Below, piece after piece: positions 25,741 to 35,883 of a DNA stretch of 64,000 bases (within the stretch, counting starts at the first letter, position 1; each line of letters begins with the position of its first letter). Below the pieces are notes generated by a model. It was not told the origin of the DNA and made no database searches. It was given only the letters and a program-made list of their open reading frames with translations. The position numbers and the translations under genes were made by a program. The stretch is from JAHRVQ01 sp051278195. GTDB taxonomy: Bacteria; Pseudomonadota; Gammaproteobacteria; Pseudomonadales; Azotimanducaceae. The stretch is taken from assembly GCA_051278195.1 (NCBI GenBank), contig JBNMQM010000001.1:248001-312000 (forward strand), in the 5' to 3' direction.

Positions 25741-28470
25741 CTACTGATTGCTGTTAGGAGGCTGAGCCGAAACGTAGACTATTTTCTCTTCAAGTTGCTC
25801 CGGAGATACGGGTTTTGTCAGGAACTCTGTCATCCCTGCATCAAAGCATTTTCCCCTATCACTTGCCATTGCATTGGCTGTCAGAGCAATAATGGGAACC
25901 GTTTTGTATCGAGCGCCGGCATCGCCATTGCGTATCGCTCTTGTTGCGTCATAACCATCCATTTCAGGCATATGACAGTCCATCAAGATCACGGATATGT
26001 CACTCTGTTGGCGAAGTAGATTGAGCGCTTCGAGACCGTTGCCAGCCACCACATACTCCATCTCAAGGCTTTCTAGGTAACCTTCCACGACCAACTGATT
26101 GATTAAGTTGTCTTCAACCACCAGAACCTTCCTGTCGAGATTCTCAGAGCGTTTGCCGGGGTGACCGGTTTGATTGGGTGTGGGCGCTTTATCATCAAAA
26201 GATTGTAGGGCACGTGCCAGTGATCTCCGGCCAATAGGGTTCAATAGTACAGTGACATTTTCAGCAATCCTGGTGTCTAGAGCTGTTTTTAAATCTGTTT
26301 GCAACTCTGTCGTGTCTTTGGCGTCGATTATATAGATCGGGTGGAGTGTTTGGTTACTCCTGCTGAGTTCGCGTAACACCTGATGCCCAACCGCCCGTTG
26401 TTGTTGGTAGTCGAGCAGTATCGCAGACAGATTCTCTTTTTGCTCAATGTCGCGTAAAACATCACTGCTGAACTCGATGTTGACGCCAAGGGAAGCTGCA
26501 AACTTAACGAGTAGTTGGTCAGTTTCTTTGTCTGCGATGGTGCTGAGTACCGTGGACCGTTTTAGTGTTTGCTTTGAGTGTTGTGGCTGAATAGATTTGG
26601 TTTGAATTGAAAAGGCAAAGCGACTGCCTTTGCCTAAGTGGCTCTCTACTTTCAGGTCGCCGCCTAGCAGGCGGCAGAGGTTTCTGGTGATTGCCAGACC
26701 TAAGCCTGCGCCGCCATAAATTCCTGTGGTCGACGTATCAACTTGAGTGAATGATTCAAAAATATCGCCTAGCTTGTTGTTCGGAATACCAATGCCGGTA
26801 TCGACGATCTCGCCGACCAGTAGCGATTGATCTTGATTCACGTCAACAAGTTTCAAGTGAATGTACACGTAACCTTTGTGTGTGAATTTGACCGCGTTTG
26901 ACACCAGGTTGGTGAGAATCTGACGAATACGTCCGGGATCACCATTGAGCGTCACGTCCGCAATTTCCGTTGTGTCTAGTAGCAGGTTGATACCTTTATC
27001 TTGCGCCGTGAGAGCCAGTGGGTTGATAGCATTCGTGACGAGGTCTTCAATATCGAAGTCGCTGTTCTCGATCGCAAGTTGTCCAGACTCGATTCGGCTG
27101 AAGTCAAGAATATCGTTGATAACACCTAACAAGGAGTCAAAGCTGCCCAAGGCCATGTTGGTGAGATGGCTCTGGTGTTTATCAAGAGTGTTGCGCTGAA
27201 GTAGATTAAGCATACCCGTTACACGATTGATCGGCGTTCGTATTTCGTGACTCATGCTGGCCAGAAATTCGCCCTTCGCGTGGGTGGCCGCTTCCGCTCG
27301 GTCTTTGGCTTCTATTAGTGCAAACTCTGCCAGTTTCACGTCATTGATGTCCTGAAAAGAGCCAACCAATCTTTCGCAATGACCATCTTTGATCATTGCC
27401 TGGCCAAGTCCTCTCACCCAGACTTCTTCGCCAGTGGTAGTGGTGAGTTCAAATTCCTCATCCCAGGGTATGCCATCATTTACGGCGCGATCAAAGCAGA
27501 TTTGTATGAGTTCGCGGCTAGCGCCTTCTTTGTAGAAGTTAACTCCCGTCTGTAGGCTAGGTTCGAAGTTGACTGGGACCTTGTGAATCTCTTTGGTCAT
27601 TTCTGACCAATAGCACTTGTCTTTTTGCAGGTCAACTTCCCATGTGCCCACCCTGCTTTGTTGATTCATGGTTAGCAGTAGTTCGTTCTGCTGCACGAGT
27701 TGTTGCTCATGACGTATGCGTCGGTCGATGTCTAATCCGATAGACATGAACCCTATCTGTTGTTGCTGATCATCAAACAGGGGTTCGCATCTGAGCTCTA
27801 CCCAATAGGCGCTTCCATCCTTCCGGTAATTGATGATCTCGACATGAAACGAGTTTTTGCTAGCAAGCGCCTGTGACATTGTGCTGACAACATCGGCTGA
27901 CGAGTCTTTGCCCTGCAATAGGTCTCCTGGTTTTTTACCGACGATCTCCTCGGCAACATAACCCGTAAGATTGGCGAAGGCTTCATTGACCCACTCTGTT
28001 ATGCCTTCTAGATCTGTCATGATCACAACATTGGCAGTTTGGCTGGCGATACGAGAGAGCTTTTGAACCATGGCATCGGCGACCTTTTTCGCGGTGATAT
28101 CTATATTGGTGCCGACTATTCTCACTGGCGCCCCGTCAGCGTCTCTAAAGACCGATGTGCGGGACTCGATGTGTCGAGTTTCGCCGCTTGGCCAGACGAT
28201 TCTGAACTGGCTATGAAATTGACTCTCATCGGACAAGGCTGAATAAAATTCGCTTCTGGCTTGGTTCAAGTCGTCAGGGTGTACGCTGTGTTTCCAAGCC
28301 TCATATGCGCTTGAAAAATCGCCCCTGCGGATACCGTATAGCTCGTACATGCGATGATCCCAGTTGAGTCGATTTTCTGGGAGCAGCAAGTCAAAGACGC
28401 CTATGCCCGAAGACGTAAGCGCAACGATCATACGTTCTAGAATAATATTGAGGTCGTCGTTGTTCGCCAT
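25741..28470 (-). CDS. Hybrid sensor histidine kinase/response regulator with three PAS domains
   Basis: 909 residues, no membrane segment, so a cytoplasmic sensor. Three PAS-type domains (about 15-135, 140-255 and 270-385) precede HisKA with the phospho-His in ASMSHEIRTPINRV. The HATPase follows, with NLVSNAVKFT, DTGIGIP and GAGLGLAI. A degenerate receiver-like stretch comes next. The C-terminal receiver holds the acceptor Asp in VILMDCHMPEMDGYDA and the Lys in FLTKPVSPEQLEE. No dedicated output regulator lies beside it. The second PAS region resembles redox/light-type PAS but lacks an obvious LOV Cys motif. Confidence 0.93.
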   Translation of the reverse strand: MANNDDLNIILERMIVALTSSGIGVFDLLLPENRLNWDHRMYELYGIRRGDFSSAYEAWKHSVHPDDLNQARSEFYSALSDESQFHSQFRIVWPSGETRHIESRTSVFRDADGAPVRIVGTNIDITAKKVADAMVQKLSRIASQTANVVIMTDLEGITEWVNEAFANLTGYVAEEIVGKKPGDLLQGKDSSADVVSTMSQALASKNSFHVEIINYRKDGSAYWVELRCEPLFDDQQQQIGFMSIGLDIDRRIRHEQQLVQQNELLLTMNQQSRVGTWEVDLQKDKCYWSEMTKEIHKVPVNFEPSLQTGVNFYKEGASRELIQICFDRAVNDGIPWDEEFELTTTTGEEVWVRGLGQAMIKDGHCERLVGSFQDINDVKLAEFALIEAKDRAEAATHAKGEFLASMSHEIRTPINRVTGMLNLLQRNTLDKHQSHLTNMALGSFDSLLGVINDILDFSRIESGQLAIENSDFDIEDLVTNAINPLALTAQDKGINLLLDTTEIADVTLNGDPGRIRQILTNLVSNAVKFTHKGYVYIHLKLVDVNQDQSLLVGEIVDTGIGIPNNKLGDIFESFTQVDTSTTGIYGGAGLGLAITRNLCRLLGGDLKVESHLGKGSRFAFSIQTKSIQPQHSKQTLKRSTVLSTIADKETDQLLVKFAASLGVNIEFSSDVLRDIEQKENLSAILLDYQQQRAVGHQVLRELSRSNQTLHPIYIIDAKDTTELQTDLKTALDTRIAENVTVLLNPIGRRSLARALQSFDDKAPTPNQTGHPGKRSENLDRKVLVVEDNLINQLVVEGYLESLEMEYVVAGNGLEALNLLRQQSDISVILMDCHMPEMDGYDATRAIRNGDAGARYKTVPIIALTANAMASDRGKCFDAGMTEFLTKPVSPEQLEEKIVYVSAQPPNSNQ

Positions 28471-28612
28471 GTTTCGCTTATTTTATGAGTCCGGTTTAGC
28501 ATCCATGCGTTCAACTTCTCTGACATAAGCGTAGCAGCAAACCGACGTGATGCTAGCGAGTTCTGGGGCGGCTTGCGTGGCGAAGGTGGGTGTTTTTTGG
28601 CGCTGCTCCTGG

Positions 28613-30073
28613 TTAGGTCGCTAGAACCGAACCGTCCGCCCAGGTCGCATGGGTGCCGGAGGAAATTCGGTGAGGCAGAATGATCCGGCACACAGGGCCC
28701 GCCTCAATATCCTTAGCATCAACCAGAATGCATTCGGATTGGTCCAGTTTCATATCGGTGATGAAGCTGACCAGGTAGCCGTCGTCTTCGTCTTTGGCGT
28801 CGATTCTTGGCACAAACGGCGCTTCGCTACCGTAACGTTCGTCACCAAATGCCAGTTGCCAGGATTCTCCTGTTTCAAGGTCATGCTTAACGACGCCGGA
28901 GAATAGAAACCAGCCGGGCTTCGTCCAGGTGGAGTAGTGATATCGAGATCGTCGCCCAGCGTAACGCTGGTTGAAGGAGCCAAATTCTAGAATGCGATCA
29001 TCCAGATGCTGTTCGGTAACAGCGCCGGTCTTGAGATTGAAACGCCATCGGTGCAATTTGGACTTGAATGATTGCTCGTCGATATTCGCCATAAACTTGC
29101 CCACCGCCGGCGGTAGGTCTGGTAAGGGCGCTGGATCCGGGTCTTCTTGAAAGTAACCGTCGAGAACAATCTCATCGCCGTCTTCAAAAGCATTGCCCCA
29201 GTGCAGAACGTAGGTTGACTCAGCTTCGAACCACTGGATGTCGTTCTGATTGCCAAAACGCGGCAGGATTGCGAAACGACTTGGCATGTCAGGGTAATAG
29301 GTCGGATGGTGACGACCTTTTACTAATAGTTCTGGGTCCCAGAACAACGGGAAGTCGGCGAGAATAGAATAGTTTTCCGAGAATGCCATATCGTGTGGCA
29401 GCCTGGGTCCTGGCAAAGGCACAGGAGTATAATGTACCAGGCGATTGTCCTTATTGACGACCCCGTAGTGCTGGTAGGGTGGAAATTTTGAGTAGTTAAA
29501 AAACAGCAGGTCGCCGGTGTTCTCATCCACTTTGGCGTGCGCAGAAATACCATCAATCGGCGTCCAGCTTTCGATGCCTTCCCCTTCCAGCGTCAAAGGA
29601 TCCAACCGATAACCTTCCCCACATTGCCAAAAAGTGGTGAGTATCTTTCCTGCGTGCACGACAACATCGGTAGAAGAGGAGTCTTTTATGCCGTCTTGGG
29701 TGCACGATCCAGGTCTTATGCTCATTGCTGGATTGTTCGCGACTCCGGTCCAAAGTGCGGCGCCCGCTTCCTGCTCTGCTTCAAACCCTCTGGTGCGGAT
29801 GAAGCGATTCTTGTAATTCGCCTTGCCACCCTTGAATGTCATCGTATGGAGCATGCCGTCACCGTCGAAGGGGTGGTAGTTACCGATGGGTTCTTGCACA
29901 GGGTTTTCTGTGTTACGGATGTACACACCGTCAATATCCGTTGGTATGGTGCCGATTACCTCAAGGTCTTCTGCATCAAACTCAGTAAAGTTCGGTGTCC
30001 AGGCGCCGCTCATATATGGATGCAGACTGGGCTGTAGGCTGTGCTGAACTTTGTTTTCGTAGGTAATTTTCAT
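28613..30073 (-). CDS. Carotenoid cleavage oxygenase family protein
   Basis: 486 residues of the RPE65/carotenoid-oxygenase seven-bladed propeller family. Candidate iron-binding histidines are in GISAHAKVDENTGDL, RLPHDMAFSENYSILADFPL, the SKLHRWRFNL region and the C-terminal SGTHATW; HPFDGDGMLH is the conserved N-terminal family motif. No signal peptide. It may cleave carotenoids, retinoids, or lignin-derived stilbenes. Nothing nearby names the substrate. The start ATG 30073 is close to the family's normal N-terminus. Confidence 0.9.
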   Translation of the reverse strand: MKITYENKVQHSLQPSLHPYMSGAWTPNFTEFDAEDLEVIGTIPTDIDGVYIRNTENPVQEPIGNYHPFDGDGMLHTMTFKGGKANYKNRFIRTRGFEAEQEAGAALWTGVANNPAMSIRPGSCTQDGIKDSSSTDVVVHAGKILTTFWQCGEGYRLDPLTLEGEGIESWTPIDGISAHAKVDENTGDLLFFNYSKFPPYQHYGVVNKDNRLVHYTPVPLPGPRLPHDMAFSENYSILADFPLFWDPELLVKGRHHPTYYPDMPSRFAILPRFGNQNDIQWFEAESTYVLHWGNAFEDGDEIVLDGYFQEDPDPAPLPDLPPAVGKFMANIDEQSFKSKLHRWRFNLKTGAVTEQHLDDRILEFGSFNQRYAGRRSRYHYSTWTKPGWFLFSGVVKHDLETGESWQLAFGDERYGSEAPFVPRIDAKDEDDGYLVSFITDMKLDQSECILVDAKDIEAGPVCRIILPHRISSGTHATWADGSVLAT

Positions 30074-30228
30074 CTGTTGATTCGGGTTAACTCAATTGCT
30101 AATTGTGCGGCATAGGCCCCGTTGACCACAAGAACCAGTCATAAGAACTCGCCATAAGAGCTAGAACGTATAATATTAAACAGTTTTATATTAAACTAAA
30201 TTTCTTCTTAAAATTGAGAGATCTGCTG

Positions 30229-30639
30229 ATGAAATATTTAGCCTGGGGACTGGGCGTGTTGGTGCTTATTGCTGTCATGTTTATTGGTGCTGAGCGATTG
30301 GCGTCTGAGCGTATAGAGGTTGTTGAGTTGCACGCGATGGATGAGGCCGGTGAGCTGGTGACAACCCGCCTTTGGGTCGCGGATTATGATGGCAAGCAGT
30401 ATTTGAGAGTCGGTGCTGACGGCTCTGGTTGGTTCTCGCGCATTCAGGCTAATCCTGCCGTCAAAGTGACCCGAGGCGACAAAACCATGAGCGCTACCGC
30501 GATCCCGGACCCATCCAAAAGTAAAATTATCAACCAGATCATGCAGGAGAAATACTCCTGGGGCGATACGCTTATTGGCAAGATGCTCGGCGGACGGGCT
30601 GGCTCTATTCCCATAGAGTTGCGACCATCACCTATCTAA
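30229..30639 (+). CDS. Small membrane-anchored protein, paralogue of the 16783 gene
   Basis: 136 residues from ATG 30229, chosen over TTG 30214 because GAGAG lies 8 nt upstream. An N-terminal anchor (YLAWGLGVLVLIAVMFIG) is followed by RLWVADYDGKQYLRVGADGS and GWFSRIQANPAVKVTRGDKT. This pattern matches the 16783-17244 protein and resembles deazaflavin-dependent nitroreductase or PNPOx-like barrels. The cofactor is unknown. Confidence 0.6.
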   Translation: MKYLAWGLGVLVLIAVMFIGAERLASERIEVVELHAMDEAGELVTTRLWVADYDGKQYLRVGADGSGWFSRIQANPAVKVTRGDKTMSATAIPDPSKSKIINQIMQEKYSWGDTLIGKMLGGRAGSIPIELRPSPI

Positions 30640-30667
30640 ACAGGTCTCGGCGATAGACTGCATCTGC

Positions 30668-31219
30668 TTACATAAGGGGCATACCTGTAAAGCTTCCATG
30701 GAAGGAAAACAGGACGCCATAGAGAATGATGCCTCCGATGACCACCCCAACATCCAGTACTATATTGGCGGGTTCTTGGGCCTTAAATCGGCCGGAGGAT
30801 TCGACTAGAGCGATGTCTAGAATCGAAAAGGCCAGAAAGCTTGCAAACAATATTGTGCTTGCCAGATCACCATTTGCCGTCAGGTGGGTTGCGGCCCAAA
30901 GCGTAATACCAATCAGCATCGGGTGGCGAACGAAACGTTTGATGTTACCTGGTACGTTAGCGGCAATGACTAAAATCAACGCAATGGGCATTACGCCCAT
31001 GGCGAAAGACCGACCCCAGGGCGCGGGTGTCCAAAGCGAGACAAACTCGGCCAGCTGAAAGCCATAGATCATCAGCCCAAGTCCGGCCAATGACACCAGA
31101 CTAAAACCAACTTTGTAGGGCGTCTCGCCGATGCGATCTACCAGCATTGATTTAGCCGAAAGCGCGGGCAGCATATGGATGCCAAAAAATAGAATTACGC
31201 CGATGATGATTACAGTCAT
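30668..31219 (-). CDS. NnrU-family membrane protein
   Basis: 183 residues with six hydrophobic segments and the NnrU pattern (GVILFFGIHMLPALSAKSMLVDRIG, then the FVRHPMLIGITLWAATHL segment). NnrU was first linked to denitrification genes, and similar proteins occur next to carotenoid isomerases and in many bacteria without denitrification. No denitrification genes are near. It converges on the preceding small membrane-anchored gene, with a 28-nt gap. Confidence 0.85.
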   Translation of the reverse strand: MTVIIIGVILFFGIHMLPALSAKSMLVDRIGETPYKVGFSLVSLAGLGLMIYGFQLAEFVSLWTPAPWGRSFAMGVMPIALILVIAANVPGNIKRFVRHPMLIGITLWAATHLTANGDLASTILFASFLAFSILDIALVESSGRFKAQEPANIVLDVGVVIGGIILYGVLFSFHGSFTGMPLM

Positions 31220-31329
31220 TTTAGATGGTCTCTTGGTTCAACTTTGCGGTTGAAATTTATGGTGTAGCAGATCGACTCGCCTCCAGTTTAGGCCGTGTAT
31301 TTTGACGTGACGAGGCCGGCCGAATCATA

Positions 31330-32547
31330 CTATTTGGCAGCGTGGTCGCGGGCTTCGCCCAGGAGCCGCAGCAAGTTGCCGCCCCAGATCTTCTCCAGGT
31401 CTGACTTGCTATAGCCTTCTTCAAGCAACCGAGCTGTCAAATAGGGGAAGGCTGCAATGTCATACATATCCTCAATGCCGCCGCCGCCATCAAAGTCGCC
31501 GCTCACTCCAACATGGTCTGGTCCAATCAGTTTCAGAACGTGCAGAAAATGCGCCATATACTCATTGAAGCTCGCGAGAGCGGGTGGGTGTTGGATGTTG
31601 ATCTCGATGCGTCTGGCGCTGAATTGCGCTTGTTGTGTCGGCGTCATATCACCTGCTGCTTCTGCTTCTGCTCGCAAATCTGCGAATGCTTTAGTCCGCT
31701 CTGGTTTGTCCGGTAATTTTGTCAAATAGCCGCTGAAGGCATTCATTTGAATGACACCGCCGGTTTCTGCCAGTTTCAAAAGAATGTCATCTGGGACATT
31801 CCTCGGATGGTCATAGATGCTGTTAGCACCGGAATGCGACAATACAATCGGGGTTTTAGACAAAGCCATCATTTGTCGAACGAGCTCATCATGGGCGTGT
31901 GAGCCATCCAAAATCATCCCAAGGCGATTGGCCTCTGCCACAAGTTCTTTTCCCAGGGGAGAGAGACCCTGCCACTGCTGCCCTTTAGGGTCGGTTGAGC
32001 TATCGCCAAACTGATTATTGGCAAAATGAACTGGGCCGACCATGCGAACACCGAGGTCATAAAAGGTTTTCAGCATTGATATGTCTTCTCCCAGCGGATA
32101 AGCATTTTCAATACTTAAGTACACAACTCGTTTGCCAGCGGCGTGGATACGCGCGCCGTCCTCTGGGGTTGTGGCAAGTTCAAATACGTTCTGATGTTCA
32201 GCCGTCATCTTATGTATGGCGACTGTTCTTAATATTGCGGTATCGCGGCTCGTTTGAAAACCTTCAGTCGTAACCGGTCCTTGCCTCGAAAAAATGACCC
32301 AGAACCCTCCGTCCAGTCCGCCTTCTTGCATACGCGGATAGTCGACCTGAGAACCATCCTTGACCGGATCGTGTCGCGCCATGATGTCGAAATCTGGTCG
32401 AATGAGCAGAGCGGGCGTGTCCAGGTGTGAATCCATGACAAGAATTGATTCGTGAATCGCCGCCGCGCTCTCCGTGGTACTTTCAGCGAAGGCTGCTGCG
32501 GGACCTAACGCCATTGCAAAGGCTGTGTATCTGAAAAACTTGTTCAA
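31330..32547 (-). CDS. Exported M19 (renal dipeptidase-type) dipeptidase
   Basis: 405 residues from TTG 32547, chosen because AGGGAG is 7 nt upstream and the next residues form a signal peptide (RYTAFAMALGPAAAFAES). An ATG at 32622 adds non-conserved residues before it. Zinc motif MDSHLDTPALL (HxD), then SIENAYPLGED, HFANNQFGDS, IVLSHSGA and HVGVSGDFDGGG match membrane dipeptidases. Probably periplasmic, cleaving dipeptides. It is divergent from a second M19 gene. Confidence 0.9.
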   Translation of the reverse strand: MNKFFRYTAFAMALGPAAAFAESTTESAAAIHESILVMDSHLDTPALLIRPDFDIMARHDPVKDGSQVDYPRMQEGGLDGGFWVIFSRQGPVTTEGFQTSRDTAILRTVAIHKMTAEHQNVFELATTPEDGARIHAAGKRVVYLSIENAYPLGEDISMLKTFYDLGVRMVGPVHFANNQFGDSSTDPKGQQWQGLSPLGKELVAEANRLGMILDGSHAHDELVRQMMALSKTPIVLSHSGANSIYDHPRNVPDDILLKLAETGGVIQMNAFSGYLTKLPDKPERTKAFADLRAEAEAAGDMTPTQQAQFSARRIEINIQHPPALASFNEYMAHFLHVLKLIGPDHVGVSGDFDGGGGIEDMYDIAAFPYLTARLLEEGYSKSDLEKIWGGNLLRLLGEARDHAAK

Positions 32548-32808
32548 CCAATTTCTCCCTTCTGTTTGGCTTATTACTCGAGTGTGACTGTACCTTGAAT
32601 GGTGCGCGAATTTAAAGGGCACTTTGCAGTGTGGTAATAACAGGGATCCCTCGTTCTGCTGTTACCTCAATTCAGGTCCAATGCTGGATTTGTAGGCGTG
32701 CACCAGATTCGTTGTTTTAACCGTCGCTGGTGGCGAATGGTCTCACGTTGCCCATTAATGGAGAGTTGATGGCGAACACTGTACGATCGTAGTTAAAAAG
32801 GGAGCGTC

Positions 32809-34092
32809 ATGAAACGATATATAAAAGTTATTTTAATTGCCTGTATTGCGGTGCAATTAGCCGCATGCAGTAAATCAGACGTTTCATCAGAAGCCGTTCA
32901 AACGGCGAAAAGTGAACCGCTCAGCGCAGAAACCATTCATCAAAATGCATTAGTGCTGGACGCTCATGCGGATATTGAGATTCCAGGAAAAGAAGATCGG
33001 TACGCTGGGGCAGATGGAAGATCTAAGGTCGCGCCAGATAAAATGCGTGCCGGCGGTGTCGATGTGGTCCTAATGGCCGTTGCTGTTAGCCCTGGTCCAA
33101 GAACAGCAGAGGGTTATGCGGCAGCTCGTTCGAAAGCCGATGAGGAGTTGGCGGCTGTCGTGGCGATCACTGAAGATCTAGCTAACAATATGGTTCTGGC
33201 GCGGTCTGCAGAAGAGGTTTGGGCCGCACACGAGGCCGGCAAGGGCGCGCTAATATTGAGTTTTCAAAATGCGCTAATTCTGGGGACTAGCGTGTCGACG
33301 ATCGATGAGTTCTACGCATCTGGTGTTCGAATGTTCGCATTAACACATATGGGACATAACGATTTTGCCGACTCGTCTCGCCCGTTGTACATCGCGGCGC
33401 AAGCTTCTCATGAAGCTGTTGAAGAACATGGCGGTTTGTCCGACCTCGGCAGGGCCGCGATTCAACGAATCAACGCGTTGGGTGCAGTCGTCGATATCAC
33501 TCAGCTCTCAAAAGCAGCCGCTCTACAAGTGCTAGAACTCAGCACGGCACCTGTTGTTGCCAGCCATTCAAATGTGCGGGCACTGACGGATGTGAGCCGT
33601 AACTTGTCAGACGAAGAGATAGATCGAATCGGAGAAAATGGTGGTGTCATCCACATTGCTCCGTTCGGGGGCTATCTGTTTGATTCAACCAATGCCGATT
33701 TGGATGTGCAAATTCGCGCAGCGCGCCGAACGGCCGGTATAGAAGAAGACTCATACTATCCTTTTGAGCTTTACTGGGAGATCGATGATCCAGCTATTCA
33801 ACAGACCTTTCTCTCCACTGTGAGTGAACTGTTAGGTCCTGGTAGCATTGATGCGATGATTGATCATATTGATTACATCGTTAATCGGATTGGCATCGAC
33901 CATGTCGGCATCGGCACGGACTTCAATCACGGTAGTGGAATTGGTGGCTATGATGATGCCAGCGAAGCGCTAAATGTGACCAAAGGTTTGCTTGCACGTG
34001 GCTACAGCGTTGAGGACATCGAGAAGATCTGGGGCGGAAACTTCATGCGAGTATTCGCCAGAGCCGCAGAGAATGTCTCAGAGGTTCAGTAG
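32809..34092 (+). CDS. M19 dipeptidase, predicted lipoprotein
   Basis: 427 residues. The N-terminal lipobox LAAC (residues 18-21) predicts a lipid-anchored envelope protein. The peptidase core has LDAHADIEIPG (HxD), SFQNALILG, THMGHNDFADS, VVASHSN and HVGIGTDFNHG, all expected in M19 dipeptidases. Only moderately similar to the neighbouring M19 protein, so they are divergent homologues. Probably involved in extracytoplasmic dipeptide use. Confidence 0.92.
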   Translation: MKRYIKVILIACIAVQLAACSKSDVSSEAVQTAKSEPLSAETIHQNALVLDAHADIEIPGKEDRYAGADGRSKVAPDKMRAGGVDVVLMAVAVSPGPRTAEGYAAARSKADEELAAVVAITEDLANNMVLARSAEEVWAAHEAGKGALILSFQNALILGTSVSTIDEFYASGVRMFALTHMGHNDFADSSRPLYIAAQASHEAVEEHGGLSDLGRAAIQRINALGAVVDITQLSKAAALQVLELSTAPVVASHSNVRALTDVSRNLSDEEIDRIGENGGVIHIAPFGGYLFDSTNADLDVQIRAARRTAGIEEDSYYPFELYWEIDDPAIQQTFLSTVSELLGPGSIDAMIDHIDYIVNRIGIDHVGIGTDFNHGSGIGGYDDASEALNVTKGLLARGYSVEDIEKIWGGNFMRVFARAAENVSEVQ

Positions 34093-34105
34093 AGTTAAGG
34101 CCTTG

Positions 34106-35719
34106 CTATCCATTTTTTTTGATGGGTGGCAGACTCGCTCGAAGTTCGTTCTTGGCTACCTTCTCAAGAGTCGAGCGAGGCAGTTCGCTGACGATATGCA
34201 CGTCCCGAACCACCTTGAAGCTCGCCAGATTCAAAGTGCAATGATGGATTAGCTGGTCCTTAAGATCTGCTGGCTGAATCGCTCTGCCGGCAGAGTTTAA
34301 GATCACAAATACTACGGGTACCTCGTCAAGCATGTCATGTTTCTGGGCAACGACCGCACACTCATCTATTAATCCGGTTTGCATCAATACGCTTTCAATC
34401 TCTGATGCGGCGACATTCTCGGCACCTACTTTTAGCATGTCTTTCTCACGATCGCTAAAAAATATCCAGCCGTTTTCATCCATGCGAACTAGGTCACCCG
34501 TATCGAACCAGCCATGCTCATCAAACGCTAGGCTATTGGCTTCTGGATTGCGGTAATACTCTTTGAAAAGTGAAATGCCGCGGACACCGCGAATATGCAA
34601 GACACCCTTCTCTTCTGGTTCAGCGATTTGACCGTTAGGCTTGCGTAGCTGAATTTCGTATTCCGGCGCGACGCGACCCAGCGTCCCGTGCGGGCCCGGA
34701 TGGTCCATGTCAGTAACAATGCCGTGGGTCAGTGTTTCCGTCATTCCCCACCAGCCAATGGTGTCCACATTAAAGTGTTTGCCAACCTTGGGTAGACTAG
34801 CCGGTCCACCCCAGAAGCGCATGTGGTGCTCTGGCACGGGTTGGCTCATGAGTGCTTTGAATGCAAACGGAATCATAGAAGCCCAGGTCACCTTGTGTTG
34901 CGAGCAAATGTCCCAGAACTTCGAGCTTGAAAATTTCGGCTGGATGACGACCGTGCCGCCGGACCAGTGTGTGGCCAGCATCGAATACCCCTGGGCATTG
35001 GTGTGAAAGAGCGGCATATAGATCAGGGTGATATCGTCGCGACGCAGGCGCATATGTTGAGCCGAGATCTTGCCTGCCCATAGGCCATTGGCATGTGTCC
35101 ACAATACGGCTTTTGGCCGTGACGTCGTGCCAGAGGTGAATTGCACGCTTAGGTTTCGCTCCGGGTCAGTGTCGAGGTCTGGCAATGTCGTCGTCGATTG
35201 CAATTCAGAGAAGGGTAGACCGCCGATCTTTTGGATGATGTCATTTTGATCGGTTCTTGGCTGACCAGCGTCGTTATCAGTGACAGCGATAAAGGAAAGT
35301 GCTGGGCAGGCATCTTTAATCAGTTCCGCAAATTTCGGCTGAGTGATCGCGCAGACCGCTTCGCTAATCTCTGCAAAATATCTCATGTCGCGCGCCACGG
35401 AGTGCGTGTTAGTTGAAACCGCGACCGAACCGAGCAGTGCGCAGGCATACCAGGAGACGACGAATTCCGGTGAGTTATCCATGTGTAGAAACACAAGGTC
35501 GCCTGCCTTGACACCCCGGTCATGTAATCCCGCTGCAATTTTTAATGCATCGCGTTGCAGCTCAATATAGCTCCACTGTTGCGGTTTGCCTTCAAATGGG
35601 CACCAGATCATGCTGGCTTTGTCCGGCGTTCGGTTTACCCACTCCTGCAACATCCAAGGAATGTCCATGCCAACCATTGAGGCTTTTCGGCTAACGGTAA
35701 TCTGATCGGTGAGGCTCAT
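34106..35719 (-). CDS. AMP-dependent acyl-CoA synthetase/ligase
   Basis: 537 residues. Adenylate-forming motifs SVQFTSGTTSRPKAVLWTH (P-loop-like), WWGMTETLT, WFDTGDLVRMDENGW and the C-terminal Lys-bearing RSTLEKVAKNEL are present. The enzyme would activate a carboxylic acid as acyl-AMP and then acyl-CoA. It converges on the dipeptidase lipoprotein with a 13-nt gap. Acid chain length cannot be deduced. Confidence 0.9.
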   Translation of the reverse strand: MSLTDQITVSRKASMVGMDIPWMLQEWVNRTPDKASMIWCPFEGKPQQWSYIELQRDALKIAAGLHDRGVKAGDLVFLHMDNSPEFVVSWYACALLGSVAVSTNTHSVARDMRYFAEISEAVCAITQPKFAELIKDACPALSFIAVTDNDAGQPRTDQNDIIQKIGGLPFSELQSTTTLPDLDTDPERNLSVQFTSGTTSRPKAVLWTHANGLWAGKISAQHMRLRRDDITLIYMPLFHTNAQGYSMLATHWSGGTVVIQPKFSSSKFWDICSQHKVTWASMIPFAFKALMSQPVPEHHMRFWGGPASLPKVGKHFNVDTIGWWGMTETLTHGIVTDMDHPGPHGTLGRVAPEYEIQLRKPNGQIAEPEEKGVLHIRGVRGISLFKEYYRNPEANSLAFDEHGWFDTGDLVRMDENGWIFFSDREKDMLKVGAENVAASEIESVLMQTGLIDECAVVAQKHDMLDEVPVVFVILNSAGRAIQPADLKDQLIHHCTLNLASFKVVRDVHIVSELPRSTLEKVAKNELRASLPPIKKNG

Positions 35720-35883
35720 AGGCTGCCTAGGTAAGTTGTTTGATGGAGAATCCTGCCAGCTTACGCAGTCGGCCGTTATTTATCGCCTCGTAGTAGAAAT
35801 TAGGCAGCCCGGTTTGGAGGTCGTTTGTGGACCTTAATGTGGTGGCAAGGGTTTGGTGCTGTTTACTTTGCTCACCTCGGTAA

